From contig WTJO01000051.1 of NCBI GenBank assembly GCA_011524805.1, positions 1 to 9,107 of the forward strand: a DNA stretch of 9,107 nucleotides. Direction: 5' to 3'. Below the pieces are notes generated by a model. That model saw only the letters and a program-made list of their open reading frames with translations. It did not search any database and was not told the origin of the DNA. Made by a program: the position numbers and the translations under genes. This stretch comes from Alphaproteobacteria bacterium (GTDB lineage Bacteria > Pseudomonadota > Alphaproteobacteria > Puniceispirillales > Puniceispirillaceae). Below, one piece after another: positions 1 to 6,952 of this stretch; position 1 is the stretch's first letter, and every line of letters begins with the position of its first letter.

Positions 1-2
1 AT

Positions 3-152
3 TTTTCATTAATTGATTTTGATATTGCATCCAACTTCAGCAAATATATGAGCAAAGAGCGACACGAAGAACTCACCTCAAAACTAAAAGAATTTCTGGC
101 AAAACAACGCGCCAAACACCCCCCCTACCCCGAAGTGAGGGCAAGTGCCTGA
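3..152 (+). CDS. 3' end of an unrecognised plus-strand gene (partial)
   Basis: A frame that is open from the left edge of the window runs for 49 codons to a TGA at 150-152. The visible tail is rich in Lys, Glu and Gln (for example KERHEELTSKLKEFLAKQRA) and looks like an amphipathic helix, followed by a short Pro-rich end. Codon choice looks like coding sequence and the stretch does not read as the start of glmM, the gene often found after folP in Alphaproteobacteria. If real, the gene converges on folP and overlaps its last 28 bases. I do not recognise the family. The piece is short, so chance openness is possible; the internal ATG at 48-50 could also be read as the start of a 34-codon ORF. 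Confidence 0.4.
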   Translation, partial: FSLIDFDIASNFSKYMSKERHEELTSKLKEFLAKQRAKHPPYPEVRASA

Positions 153-1273
153 TATGTCTGGCTGACATCATGGGTGCGGATGAACTGCGCGCCCTGTCTC
201 ACGGCCTCTGTGCCAAGCGCAATGGACCCGCCCAGCCTGTCTGCTTCATCTAGCCCGAACCTGTCTTCTGGCATGCCCATGGCAGAAGCCTCTACCAGCC
301 GCAGGATTGAGGATTTCCGGCTTACCCCCACCAGTATCGGCACGCCCAGCCCGTGAAACATTGCCGTCCAGTCAATCAGCTGGCGGTTATGCTGTGGCGT
401 CTTGCCAAAGCCAAAGCCGTAATCAATTGCAATATGGCTCTGAGGCAGACCGGCGGCACGCAGCCTGTCAATATGGCTGGCCAGCACCTCATAAATATCT
501 ATCGGCGCAAAGCCATAGCTTGGGTTGTTCTGCATGGTTTGCGGCTCGCCCTGCATATGCATCGCAATCGCATAGCTGGCATCAGGACGGGCTTTATACT
601 GTTCTGCCATCAGCTGTGGGGCGCCTGTTGCGGTAAAGCCGGAAACATCATTGATAATATGCGCACCAAACGCCAGCCCAGCCAGCATCACCTCTGTATG
701 GCGGGTATCTGCCGACAGGGTAACACCCTGTTCTGCCAGCCCTGACAGCACAGGGGTAATGCGGGCTATTTCGTCTGCATGGCTGACCGCCTCAGCGTTG
801 GGGCGGGTAGACTCGCCCCCTATATCCAGAATAGATGCGCCTGCCCGCGCCATCAGCATAGCGCCATCAATAGCCCTGCCCGTGTCAAAAAATCTGCCGC
901 CATCCGAAAAGCTGTCAGGGGTGACATTCACCACCCCCATAATATGCGGCCGCGCCATAGACAGACCTGCAAAATCGGGACGTGGACATACCAGCCTGTG
1001 AAGCGCCGCCTCTGCTGTCTGTCTGTCATCACTGGCGGCCAGATAGCTGTTAATATCGGTGCGCCAGACATCAAAGCCTGTGTCGTTGCGCATCACCACA
1101 TCTAGCTGGAAAAATCCTGCCCAGCCGCCAGCCAGCCTATATAGGCCAGAGAGAGGCTGGTTGTGCCCCCGTTCTTCGGCGGTAATGCCGACGGGGCGTA
1201 GCCATGTCTGCGCCCCATCAGGCGGGCAGACAAATTCATCTGGCGTGGCGATATATCGAAGCGCACTCTGCAT
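125..1273 (-). CDS. folP: Dihydropteroate synthase with N-terminal extension
   Basis: FolP condenses 6-hydroxymethyl-7,8-dihydropterin pyrophosphate with p-aminobenzoate to give dihydropteroate, the sulfonamide-sensitive step of cytosolic folate synthesis. From the ATG at 1271-1273 the protein has 382 residues. About 110 N-terminal residues, including an LAGGW segment, precede the TIM-barrel core; similar extensions are known from alphaproteobacterial FolP. The core shows the first pterin-synthase signature NVTPDSFSD (116-124), GGESTRP (152-158), ADTR (188-191), IND (207-209), an MHMQG loop (238-242), DYGFGFGK (284-291), SRKS (318-321) and the C-terminal RTHDV (366-370). The usual Pro after the Asp of the DPG motif is Tyr here. 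The frame stays open to a GTG at 1307-1309, but that codon lies inside the upstream terminator stem; the ATG is preceded by an AAGAGAG sequence. The 66-base gap to ftsH is largely terminator. Confidence 0.95.
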   Translation of the reverse strand: MQSALRYIATPDEFVCPPDGAQTWLRPVGITAEERGHNQPLSGLYRLAGGWAGFFQLDVVMRNDTGFDVWRTDINSYLAASDDRQTAEAALHRLVCPRPDFAGLSMARPHIMGVVNVTPDSFSDGGRFFDTGRAIDGAMLMARAGASILDIGGESTRPNAEAVSHADEIARITPVLSGLAEQGVTLSADTRHTEVMLAGLAFGAHIINDVSGFTATGAPQLMAEQYKARPDASYAIAMHMQGEPQTMQNNPSYGFAPIDIYEVLASHIDRLRAAGLPQSHIAIDYGFGFGKTPQHNRQLIDWTAMFHGLGVPILVGVSRKSSILRLVEASAMGMPEDRFGLDEADRLGGSIALGTEAVRQGAQFIRTHDVSQTYQALALTSG

Positions 1274-1296
1274 AACAAGCTCTCTTGGCCATAAGT

Positions 1297-1332
1297 AAAA
1301 ACCCTTCACATAGGCTTATGCAAAGGGTTTTT
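1297..1332 (-). terminator. Rho-independent terminator after ftsH
   Basis: Ten-base perfect arms AAAAACCCTT (1297-1306) and AAGGGTTTTT (1323-1332) enclose a 16-base loop, inside which CATA (1309-1312) and TATG (1317-1320) can pair again. The structure begins 8 bases after the ftsH TAA. The minus-strand transcript ends in a run of U, as expected of an intrinsic terminator; because the A-run and T-run are symmetric it could also work in the other direction. It sits between ftsH and folP, genes in the same orientation, so folP would depend on readthrough or on a promoter inside ftsH. The stem has only three G-C pairs, so termination may be partial. Confidence 0.8.
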
Positions 1333-1339
1333 GACGGGT

Positions 1340-3277
1340 TTATGCAGGCTCAGAGCCCGGACTGTCAGGGTTTGGACGGGTGCGGGAGCGCCCCCCTGTT
1401 GGCAGGCCAGAACGCGGCTTTTTAGAGCGCGGCGTTGCGGGCTGATCATCATCTTCATCAGACCGTGACAAAGTGCCACCTTCGACAATGATTTTGATCT
1501 CTTCCTCGTTCAGCGTTTCATATTCAAGCAAGCCCTGTGCTAGCCGTTCCAGCTCGATATTGAATTTCTTCAGAATTTTTGTCGCATCGCCATAGGCTTC
1601 ATCTACGATGCGGCGCACTTCTGAATCGATAATATCGGCTGTCTTTTCAGACACATTTTTCTGCTGTGTGACCGAACGGCCAAGGAATACTTCCTGCTCA
1701 TCACCTGAATAGGCCAGAAAGCCCAGCTTTTCCGACATGCCCCATTCTGTGACCATGCGGCGTGCCATATCTGTGGCCATACGAATATCAGAAGAGGCGC
1801 CGGTAGTGACCTTTTCAGCCCCGAAAATCAGCTCTTCTGCAATTCTGCCACCACAGGCTACCCGCAAATCTGCTTCCAGCTTGTCAACTGCCATAGATAC
1901 ACGATCACCCTCTGGCAGGCGCATCACCATACCAAGTGCGCGCCCTCTGGGGATAATGGTGGCTTTGTGGATAGGATCGGAGGCGGCGCAATGCAGGGCA
2001 ACCACCGCATGACCTGCCTCATGATAGGCAGTCAGGCGCTTTTCATCATCGCTCATCACCATAGAGCGGCGTTCTGCGCCCATCATTACCTTATCTTTGG
2101 CTTCTTCAAATTCGGACATGCCGACTGTGCGCTTACCTTTGCGCGCGGCCAGCAGAGCAGCTTCATTCACCAGATTGGCAAGGTCTGCACCTGAAAATCC
2201 GGGCGTGCCTCTGGCAATGATGCGTGGCTTTACATCATTGGCAAGCGGTGTTTTACGCATATGCACCTTCAGAATTTTTTCACGGCCTGTCACATCAGGA
2301 TTTGGCACAACCACCTGACGGTCAAACCGTCCCGGACGTAACAGCGCAGGGTCAAGCACATCAGGGCGGTTTGTGGCAGCGATCAGGATAACCCCTTCAT
2401 TCGCCTCAAATCCGTCCATCTCAACCAGCATCTGGTTCAATGTTTGCTCACGCTCATCATTACCGCCACCAAGGCCTGCGCCTCTGTGCCGTCCGACAGC
2501 GTCAATCTCGTCAATGAAGATGATACATGGCGCATTTTTCTTGCCCTGTTCAAACATATCGCGCACACGGCTGGCACCGACACCGACAAACATTTCAACA
2601 AAATCAGAACCTGAAATAGTGAAGAACGGTACATTGGCTTCACCGGCAATGGCACGTGCAAGCAATGTCTTACCTGTACCGGGCGGGCCAACCAGCAATA
2701 CGCCTTTTGGAATTTTGCCACCAAGACGCTGGAATTTGCCCGGGTCTTTTAAGAACTCGACCACCTCTTCTAGTTCGGTCTTTGCTTCATCAATACCGGC
2801 AACATCTTCAAAGGTTACGCGACCATGATGTTCGGTCAGCATTTTGGCGCGTGATTTGCCAAAGCCCATCGCACCGCCTTTGCCGCCACCTTGCATCTGG
2901 CGCATAAAGAAAATCCAGACCCCGATAAATAACAGCATCGGGAACCATGAGATAAGAACGCTGAACAACCCCGGCATGTTACTTTCATCAGGGCGCGCAT
3001 CAATCCGCACATCTGTGCCTTCAAGAACAGACATCACATCTGCACCTTCGGGACGGTAGCTTGTTACGATGCTGTTTTCGCGTGTTCTGCCCTTGAGATT
3101 ATTGCCTTCTATCAGCACTTCTGTAATGCCGCCAGAACGTGCCTGTGCGATAAAATCAGAATAGGCCATCTTGGTCGTATTCTGAGGTTCCGAACCTGAC
3201 TGGAACATATTGAAAAGTGCCAGCAAAGCAGCACCAATGATCAGCCAGATGGCTATGTTGCGTCCAAAATTATTCAC
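1340..3277 (-). CDS. ftsH: ATP-dependent zinc metalloprotease FtsH
   Basis: FtsH is the hexameric inner-membrane AAA+ protease that extracts and degrades membrane and short-lived cytosolic proteins. The 645-residue product has the complete architecture: transmembrane helix about 8-24, a periplasmic domain, a second helix about 104-125, a Gly-rich linker, then the ATPase. Visible motifs are the Walker A GPPGTGKT (197-204), pore loop FVGV (230-233), Walker B IIFIDE (252-257), arginine fingers R317 and R320 in GRFDR, the zinc site HEAGH (419-423) and the likely third ligand D497. The last 35 residues are a Pro/Arg/Ser-rich tail. The start is GTG (3275-3277) preceded by AAGGA; the resulting MNNFGRN start is the form common in Alphaproteobacteria. 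It lies 25 bases after tilS and probably shares its transcript; an intrinsic terminator follows. Confidence 0.98.
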   Translation of the reverse strand: MNNFGRNIAIWLIIGAALLALFNMFQSGSEPQNTTKMAYSDFIAQARSGGITEVLIEGNNLKGRTRENSIVTSYRPEGADVMSVLEGTDVRIDARPDESNMPGLFSVLISWFPMLLFIGVWIFFMRQMQGGGKGGAMGFGKSRAKMLTEHHGRVTFEDVAGIDEAKTELEEVVEFLKDPGKFQRLGGKIPKGVLLVGPPGTGKTLLARAIAGEANVPFFTISGSDFVEMFVGVGASRVRDMFEQGKKNAPCIIFIDEIDAVGRHRGAGLGGGNDEREQTLNQMLVEMDGFEANEGVILIAATNRPDVLDPALLRPGRFDRQVVVPNPDVTGREKILKVHMRKTPLANDVKPRIIARGTPGFSGADLANLVNEAALLAARKGKRTVGMSEFEEAKDKVMMGAERRSMVMSDDEKRLTAYHEAGHAVVALHCAASDPIHKATIIPRGRALGMVMRLPEGDRVSMAVDKLEADLRVACGGRIAEELIFGAEKVTTGASSDIRMATDMARRMVTEWGMSEKLGFLAYSGDEQEVFLGRSVTQQKNVSEKTADIIDSEVRRIVDEAYGDATKILKKFNIELERLAQGLLEYETLNEEEIKIIVEGGTLSRSDEDDDQPATPRSKKPRSGLPTGGRSRTRPNPDSPGSEPA

Positions 3278-3302
3278 GCGCCTGTTCCTTCTTGTATCGC
3301 CA

Positions 3303-4658
3303 TTATGTTAAGAGCTTTGTACATTTTGTTGAGTACATCGGATGGCCATAACGAAAAAAACCATCCAATAGCTCCGGAATATGTCTCGGCCAAACCTGTA
3401 TAGCCCGCCCATCTGCCTGACTATCCGAATATAACCTATCTCTATCCATTATAAAATGGGGAGCCTTTGGCCGTCCGTCAAGGCCAAGAAAACAGGGAAT
3501 CATATCTCTTGGACGTGATGCATAGCTGTCAAGCTGCGAGAGTACGGTCTGTGCCGCCTCAGGGTGCGCCTGTTTTAGCTCGCCATAGCGCATAATCAGG
3601 CCAGCCGCCGCGCTTCTGATAATCCATCTATTTTCATATACCACAGATGTATCTGGCGGGATATCAATCGCGCCGGCAGGTGACTTGCGCCCCCATTCTG
3701 CCTGAATAATCACAGCCTTTGATGTTGCATAGATATAACAGCCAGACAGGGTAGAGCGCTTGCCGGCCAGCACAGAGGGCAGTATGTCTGCAACCGCATC
3801 AAATCGTGCCGGATAGGAACTCCCGCCCACAAATTGCATCATATATCTCAGCAGATAGCGCTGCATAGATGGGGCCAGCACATCAAATGGCTGGCGTGCC
3901 AGACGCATATCAACAGGTGAGGCCAGCAGCAGATATTCTGATAGCCAGTCCCATAATGTGCGGTGCAGGGCTGAATCTAGCGTCTTACATAGCGCGCCCA
4001 TCTGTAATGCCTTCCCGGCAAAATCAGTACGGCATTGAAGAAATTGCCGCATTCTGACGCGCTCAAATTTAGGATCAAAATTCGATTTATCTGTTACATA
4101 TCCCAGATCATGTTCTGCGCAATATGATAGCAATGCCGATTTGGGCAGTGATAAAAAGGGGCGCAGACATGCAACCCCCTCATGAATGCTAACCTCTGAC
4201 ATACCGGCCAGACCGGCAATTGACGAGGCGTTATTAAGCCGCATCAGGATTGTTTCAGCCTGATCATCTGCATGATGGCCAAACAATAGCACCCCGCCTG
4301 AGGCGCGCGCATGACCAGCCAGTCGTGCAAATCGCTGTTGGCGAGCCCAGTGCTGAATGGCACTGTCAGGCGCTTTCATGTCAATCGCCAGCAATTCCGC
4401 CCTGATATCATGGCGCGCCAGCTCGGCCATCACTGCCAGCGCTTCATTATGGGCTTCTGGCCGGATATTGTGATTTACCACCAGCGCCATATGCGCCAGC
4501 CCGTGCCTATCGGCATATTGCTGGGCGATGTGGGCAAGAGACAGGCTATCTGCACCGCCAGACACAGCCGTGAATAAAGGCGCACGCCGCAAGGAAGGCG
4601 ATACTGCATCAAACAGCCTATCTAGCGCATGTGATAGCTGTTGCGGTGATGCGTGCAT
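3303..4658 (-). CDS. tilS: tRNA(Ile)-lysidine synthetase
   Basis: TilS attaches lysine to C34 of the CAU-anticodon tRNA-Ile using ATP, changing its identity from Met to Ile and letting it read AUA. Starting at the ATG at 4656-4658 the protein has 451 residues. The N-terminal PP-loop ATPase is clear: SGGADS (33-38), VNHNIR (61-66, where VDHGLR is usual), GHHADDQAET (127-136), RPFLSLPKS (166-174), and the family signature with D190, S192-N193 and the R200/R202/R204 series. The C-terminal part is diverged and I cannot assign a clear TilS C-terminal domain. The start codon follows the cpoB TAA by one base, with AGGGA about 5 bases upstream, implying translational coupling. An in-frame ATG at 4689-4691, inside cpoB, would add 11 residues but has a poorer ribosome site. 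Confidence 0.95.
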   Translation of the reverse strand: MHASPQQLSHALDRLFDAVSPSLRRAPLFTAVSGGADSLSLAHIAQQYADRHGLAHMALVVNHNIRPEAHNEALAVMAELARHDIRAELLAIDMKAPDSAIQHWARQQRFARLAGHARASGGVLLFGHHADDQAETILMRLNNASSIAGLAGMSEVSIHEGVACLRPFLSLPKSALLSYCAEHDLGYVTDKSNFDPKFERVRMRQFLQCRTDFAGKALQMGALCKTLDSALHRTLWDWLSEYLLLASPVDMRLARQPFDVLAPSMQRYLLRYMMQFVGGSSYPARFDAVADILPSVLAGKRSTLSGCYIYATSKAVIIQAEWGRKSPAGAIDIPPDTSVVYENRWIIRSAAAGLIMRYGELKQAHPEAAQTVLSQLDSYASRPRDMIPCFLGLDGRPKAPHFIMDRDRLYSDSQADGRAIQVWPRHIPELLDGFFRYGHPMYSTKCTKLLT

Positions 4659-4659
4659 A

Positions 4660-5796
4660 TTATCCCTGAGGAGCCGGACAATTTGCGGCATCCGATAGCT
4701 CTTTCAGACGCTTTGTAAAGGTTTCAGGCGGCTGATCAAGCAACTCCACAAGCGTTTTATACACATCACATGCCTGCTCTGGACTCGCAAATTGTGCAAC
4801 TGACTCTGCAATCCACAGGGATGTTTCAACCCGACGTGGGTCATCCTGATATTCTGTATTAAATTCAAAGAAGGTAATAGCAGAATCTTCATATTTGCCA
4901 CGCATGAACTGGACACGACCTAGCCAGAACAGCGCATCAGAGGAACGTTCATGCTCAACATGAAAGTCTCTGAACTCGGAAAAGGCAGCTTCTGCCATTT
5001 CAAGATCATTTTGCAGGGCACGGCTCAGGGCAAAGCGATATTGCTGTTCAGGACTGTCATCTGGCAGAATTTTTGGCGTTGCAGGTTCTGGCTGTTCTGC
5101 CACTTCTGTATCAGCCACCGCCACTGTTGGCAGATCAGTGGCATTCGCAGATAAGTCTGCTGTGCCGTTATCTATGGCGGTTCCTGCCTGTGATATGGCT
5201 GTGCCATTGTCGGATGCATTATCTGTTTCAAGGAAAGGCTCAAGCTCTGATTTATCAATTGACCAGCTGGTCTGGCCAGTAGATTCATCTTTCGACATAC
5301 TCACCTGAGGCGGCGTGCCAGCCCCAAGTGTATCCTGCTGGACAAGCTCATTTGCAATATCACCATCACTCAGGGACAGCAGGGTTGAGACCCGCTTTTC
5401 AACCCGCAACACTCTAAATTCAATATCCGATGTCATTTCAAAGATGCGCGAAAGCCGCTGGTCCATAATGGCGATTGAGTCATTCAGCTTGACGATTTCT
5501 GCCTGCACCGCCTGAGAATTGGCTGATGCACCTGACGATTTTGCCAGCACGGAAGCAGATAATTTTTCTAGCTGTGTCTTGCTGTTGCGGACATCTTCTT
5601 CAACAATACCTCGAAGTTCTTTTAATGACTCTTCAAATGTATCAAGGCGCAATTGCTGACGTGTAAGCAATTCCCTGTCAGCGCTGGTAAGACCTGAACG
5701 CTGAGAGGTATTTTGCGCCATCGCTGGCATTGCCAACCCCAGCACAATTGCTAACAGCACTGGCATTAATTGAGACTGTCCAAACTTGAATTTCAC
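4660..5796 (-). CDS. cpoB: Tol-Pal associated periplasmic protein CpoB (YbgF)
   Basis: CpoB/YbgF is a periplasmic partner of TolA that, in E. coli, coordinates peptidoglycan synthesis with outer-membrane constriction. The 378-residue precursor has a signal peptide with a basic start, a hydrophobic core and a cleavage motif AMA at 25-27. Residues 40-80 and 95-137 are heptad-like and Leu/Glu-rich, fitting the trimerising coiled coil. A low-complexity Asp/Thr/Ala linker (about 140-248) contains DNGTA twice (196-200 and 209-213). The C-terminal 125 residues carry TPR-like helices (QQYRFALSRAL, DALFWLGRVQFMRGKYEDS), as in the family. The start is GTG (5794-5796) with GAGG five bases upstream; an internal ATG at codon 11 would remove the basic n-region. 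It leads the tilS-ftsH unit and is cut off from pal by a terminator. Confidence 0.9.
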   Translation of the reverse strand: MKFKFGQSQLMPVLLAIVLGLAMPAMAQNTSQRSGLTSADRELLTRQQLRLDTFEESLKELRGIVEEDVRNSKTQLEKLSASVLAKSSGASANSQAVQAEIVKLNDSIAIMDQRLSRIFEMTSDIEFRVLRVEKRVSTLLSLSDGDIANELVQQDTLGAGTPPQVSMSKDESTGQTSWSIDKSELEPFLETDNASDNGTAISQAGTAIDNGTADLSANATDLPTVAVADTEVAEQPEPATPKILPDDSPEQQYRFALSRALQNDLEMAEAAFSEFRDFHVEHERSSDALFWLGRVQFMRGKYEDSAITFFEFNTEYQDDPRRVETSLWIAESVAQFASPEQACDVYKTLVELLDQPPETFTKRLKELSDAANCPAPQG

Positions 5797-5828
5797 GTCG
5801 CCCTCGTCACTCTTACTATCTTTTATTT

Positions 5829-5857
5829 TTTCTATTTAATTTTTGGGTTGATTGCAA
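5829..5857 (-). promoter_or_regulatory. Possible cpoB promoter
   Basis: On the minus strand TTGCAA (5857-5852) is separated by 17 bases from TAGAAA (5834-5829); each hexamer matches the sigma-70 consensus at four of six positions. Transcription would start roughly 25-30 bases before the cpoB GTG. A promoter is expected here because a terminator isolates cpoB from pal, but the region is AT-rich and chance matches are easy. Confidence 0.25.
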
Positions 5858-5860
5858 TCA
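5849..5860. promoter_or_regulatory. Perfect 12-base palindrome upstream of cpoB
   Basis: TGATTGCAATCA reads identically on both strands. It lies 53 bases upstream of the cpoB start and overlaps the -35 hexamer of the possible promoter, a position suited to an operator. No known regulator is assigned; the biological role is inference. Confidence 0.35.
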
Positions 5861-5996
5861 GGCAGGAAACAAAATACCCGCTCTGCGCACCTATTATCTG
5901 GTATCGTATATTTACGGCTTAAATATGGCATAGATTATCTCCTCTGGCCTGAATATCCTGTTGTATCTATGTGCATATCTGATTTTGGCTCAGTGT

Positions 5997-6034
5997 AAAA
6001 AAAGGGCTTTGCCCAGAAGCAAAACCCCTTTTTA
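5997..6034 (-). terminator. Rho-independent terminator after pal
   Basis: Arms at 5999-6012 and 6019-6033 pair almost fully (AAAAAGGG with CCCTTTTT, one bulged position, then TTTGC with GCAAA) around a six-base loop CCAGAA. In the minus-strand transcript the hairpin ends in a seven-U run (complement of 5997-6003). It starts 68 bases after the pal stop. The flanking A and T tracts also permit termination in the plus direction, though no plus-strand gene is seen. It separates tolB-pal from cpoB-tilS-ftsH. Confidence 0.85.
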
Positions 6035-6101
6035 AGTATGCTATGCCAACAAACCGGACACTGCCAGAATGTGAGTGCAAATTCTGCGTGGCTAGCCGAG
6101 A

Positions 6102-6653
6102 CTAGTTCAGCCGTGTTTCTGCACGACGGTTCAGACGCCATGCGGCTTCATTTGAGCCAACTTTCGCAGGACGTTCTTTACCGTATGAGATAATTCTGAT
6201 GCGCTCGGAACTGATACCTTTTGATACCAGATAATCGCGTGCAGCAGATGCACGGCGTTCACCTAGCGCAAGGTTGTATTCGCGTGTACCGCGCTCGTCA
6301 GCATGACCACCCATCAACACGCGCGTCTGTGGGCGTGCCTTTAGGAAGGCTGCCTGTCTGTCAAGCGTGCGCTGGGCGTAGTCTGACAGTGCGGATGAAT
6401 CATAATCAAACAGAATTGTGCTTCCAACCTTGGCGAACTCTTTTTTGAGTATTTCTTCTGGTGAGAGCGTTTCAGCTTCTGTCGCTGCTGCAGTGCTTGA
6501 AGAAGAGCTGCTGCTAGCTGTTCCAGAAGATGTGGAAGAGGCAGATGCGCTTGATGATGCGTCGCCGGCAGAGTCAACTGATGTGGTTGACGCTGTCTCA
6601 CAGGCTGCGAGAAAGACCGTACCGATACATAAAATGAAAAGACGTTTTAACAT
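6102..6653 (-). CDS. pal: Peptidoglycan-associated lipoprotein Pal
   Basis: Pal is the outer-membrane lipoprotein of the Tol-Pal system; it binds meso-diaminopimelate of peptidoglycan and, alternatively, TolB. From the ATG at 6651-6653 the precursor has 183 residues. It begins with a short basic signal peptide and the lipobox LAAC, so acylation is expected at C18. A linker of low complexity follows, with 15 Ser in residues 33-53. The OmpA-like domain spans about 78-183 and shows FDYDSSAL (82-89) and GHADERGTREYN (116-127); D119 and R134 are in the positions of the diaminopimelate-binding pair of this fold. The frame is open to a TTG at 6687-6689, but that start would bury the lipobox and fall in the leader hairpin. 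A GGGGG (6662-6666) eight bases before the ATG is the likely ribosome site. Confidence 0.97.
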   Translation of the reverse strand: MLKRLFILCIGTVFLAACETASTTSVDSAGDASSSASASSTSSGTASSSSSSSTAAATEAETLSPEEILKKEFAKVGSTILFDYDSSALSDYAQRTLDRQAAFLKARPQTRVLMGGHADERGTREYNLALGERRASAARDYLVSKGISSERIRIISYGKERPAKVGSNEAAWRLNRRAETRLN

Positions 6654-6669
6654 AAAAGAAACCCCCAAA

Positions 6670-6704
6670 CAGGTTAAACCTGAACACAATGTGTCTATCA
6701 GGTT
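6670..6704 (-). promoter_or_regulatory. Hairpin-forming leader immediately before pal
   Basis: In the transcript, AACCTGA (6704-6698) pairs perfectly with TCAGGTT (6683-6677); ACAC (6694-6691) and GTGT (6687-6684) inside it close a three-base loop. A further AACCTG (6675-6670) follows, so the middle segment can pair either upstream (7+4 base pairs) or downstream (five pairs, three-base loop). The second choice brings structure closer to the GGGGG ribosome site at 6666-6662. The pairing is visible in the sequence; any switching role is inference. Confidence 0.4.
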
Positions 6705-6799
6705 GCTTCGTTATCATATGCCTCTACACAACGCGCTTGGACGAAATCCTATCGCCTGAACCAGCAACACTGCGTTCAAGGCATCGTGAAAGCACTATT

Positions 6800-6829
6800 T
6801 TAATAGCAATTTTGCCATAATCTCGTCAA
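6800..6829 (-). promoter_or_regulatory. Candidate pal promoter
   Basis: On the minus strand TTGACG (6829-6824, five of six consensus bases) is followed after 18 bases by TATTAA (6805-6800, four of six). It lies about 120 bases downstream of the tolB stop and would give a 5' leader of roughly 140 bases that includes the hairpins before pal. A promoter for pal separate from that for the upstream tol genes fits the long spacer. Confidence 0.4.
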
Positions 6830-6952
6830 ATACAAAAACCACAATAATGCTAAAAAATCAATATAAAATAGGTCAGAAACGCCTAAATCGGGTATTTTCC
6901 TGTTTTTTGCATTCCAGGCTAGCAGACTGTGTCAACCCCATGGTTGGTCGAG

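Larger units (their letters stand above)
5797..6101. other. Spacer between cpoB and pal (305 bases)
   Basis: This stretch has no convincing gene; the short frames in it lack ribosome sites and resemblance to known proteins. The pal-proximal third holds a strong terminator, and the cpoB-proximal 200 bases are AT-rich and hold a palindrome and a possible promoter, listed separately. A GGCTAGCC palindrome (6090-6097) and a six-base inverted repeat CAGAAT/ATTCTG (6065-6070 and 6081-6086) lie just after pal and may be minor transcript-end structure. Confidence 0.7.
6654..6952. other. Spacer between pal and tolB (299 bases)
   Basis: No gene is supported here. There is no clear terminator after tolB: CAACC/GGTTG (around 6932-6948) can form a five-base stem but lacks a U-run. 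The spacer contains an exact TTGACA on the minus strand (6935-6930) with only a poor -10 (ATGCAA at 17 bases), a better promoter candidate further on, and a structured leader directly ahead of pal. Confidence 0.65.

Noticed and set aside
353..745. Plus-strand open frame of 130 codons opposite folP
   Set aside because: It lies antisense to conserved folP motifs and shows no protein-like features or ribosome site.
1274..1309. Twelve-codon upstream extension of folP from a GTG
   Set aside because: The start codon falls inside the ftsH terminator stem and lacks a ribosome site; the ATG at 1273 has an AAGAGAG sequence in front.
2373..2828. Plus-strand open frame of 151 codons opposite ftsH
   Set aside because: It is antisense to the conserved Walker and pore motifs of ftsH, has no recognisable product, and its openness follows from the codon bias of ftsH.
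4659..4691. Eleven-codon upstream extension of tilS inside cpoB
   Set aside because: The ATG directly after the cpoB stop has the better AGGGA site and one-base coupling spacing.
5935..6141. Minus-strand 68-codon frame between pal and cpoB
   Set aside because: It runs straight through the terminator hairpin and lacks a ribosome site or recognisable sequence.
6654..6689. Twelve-codon upstream extension of pal from a TTG
   Set aside because: It would put polar residues and a Cys ahead of a good lipoprotein signal peptide and start within a hairpin.
6418..6759. Plus-strand open frame opposite the pal 5' end
   Set aside because: It mirrors the low-complexity Ser tether of Pal, giving an artificial Glu/Ala/Leu-rich product, and extends into the leader.
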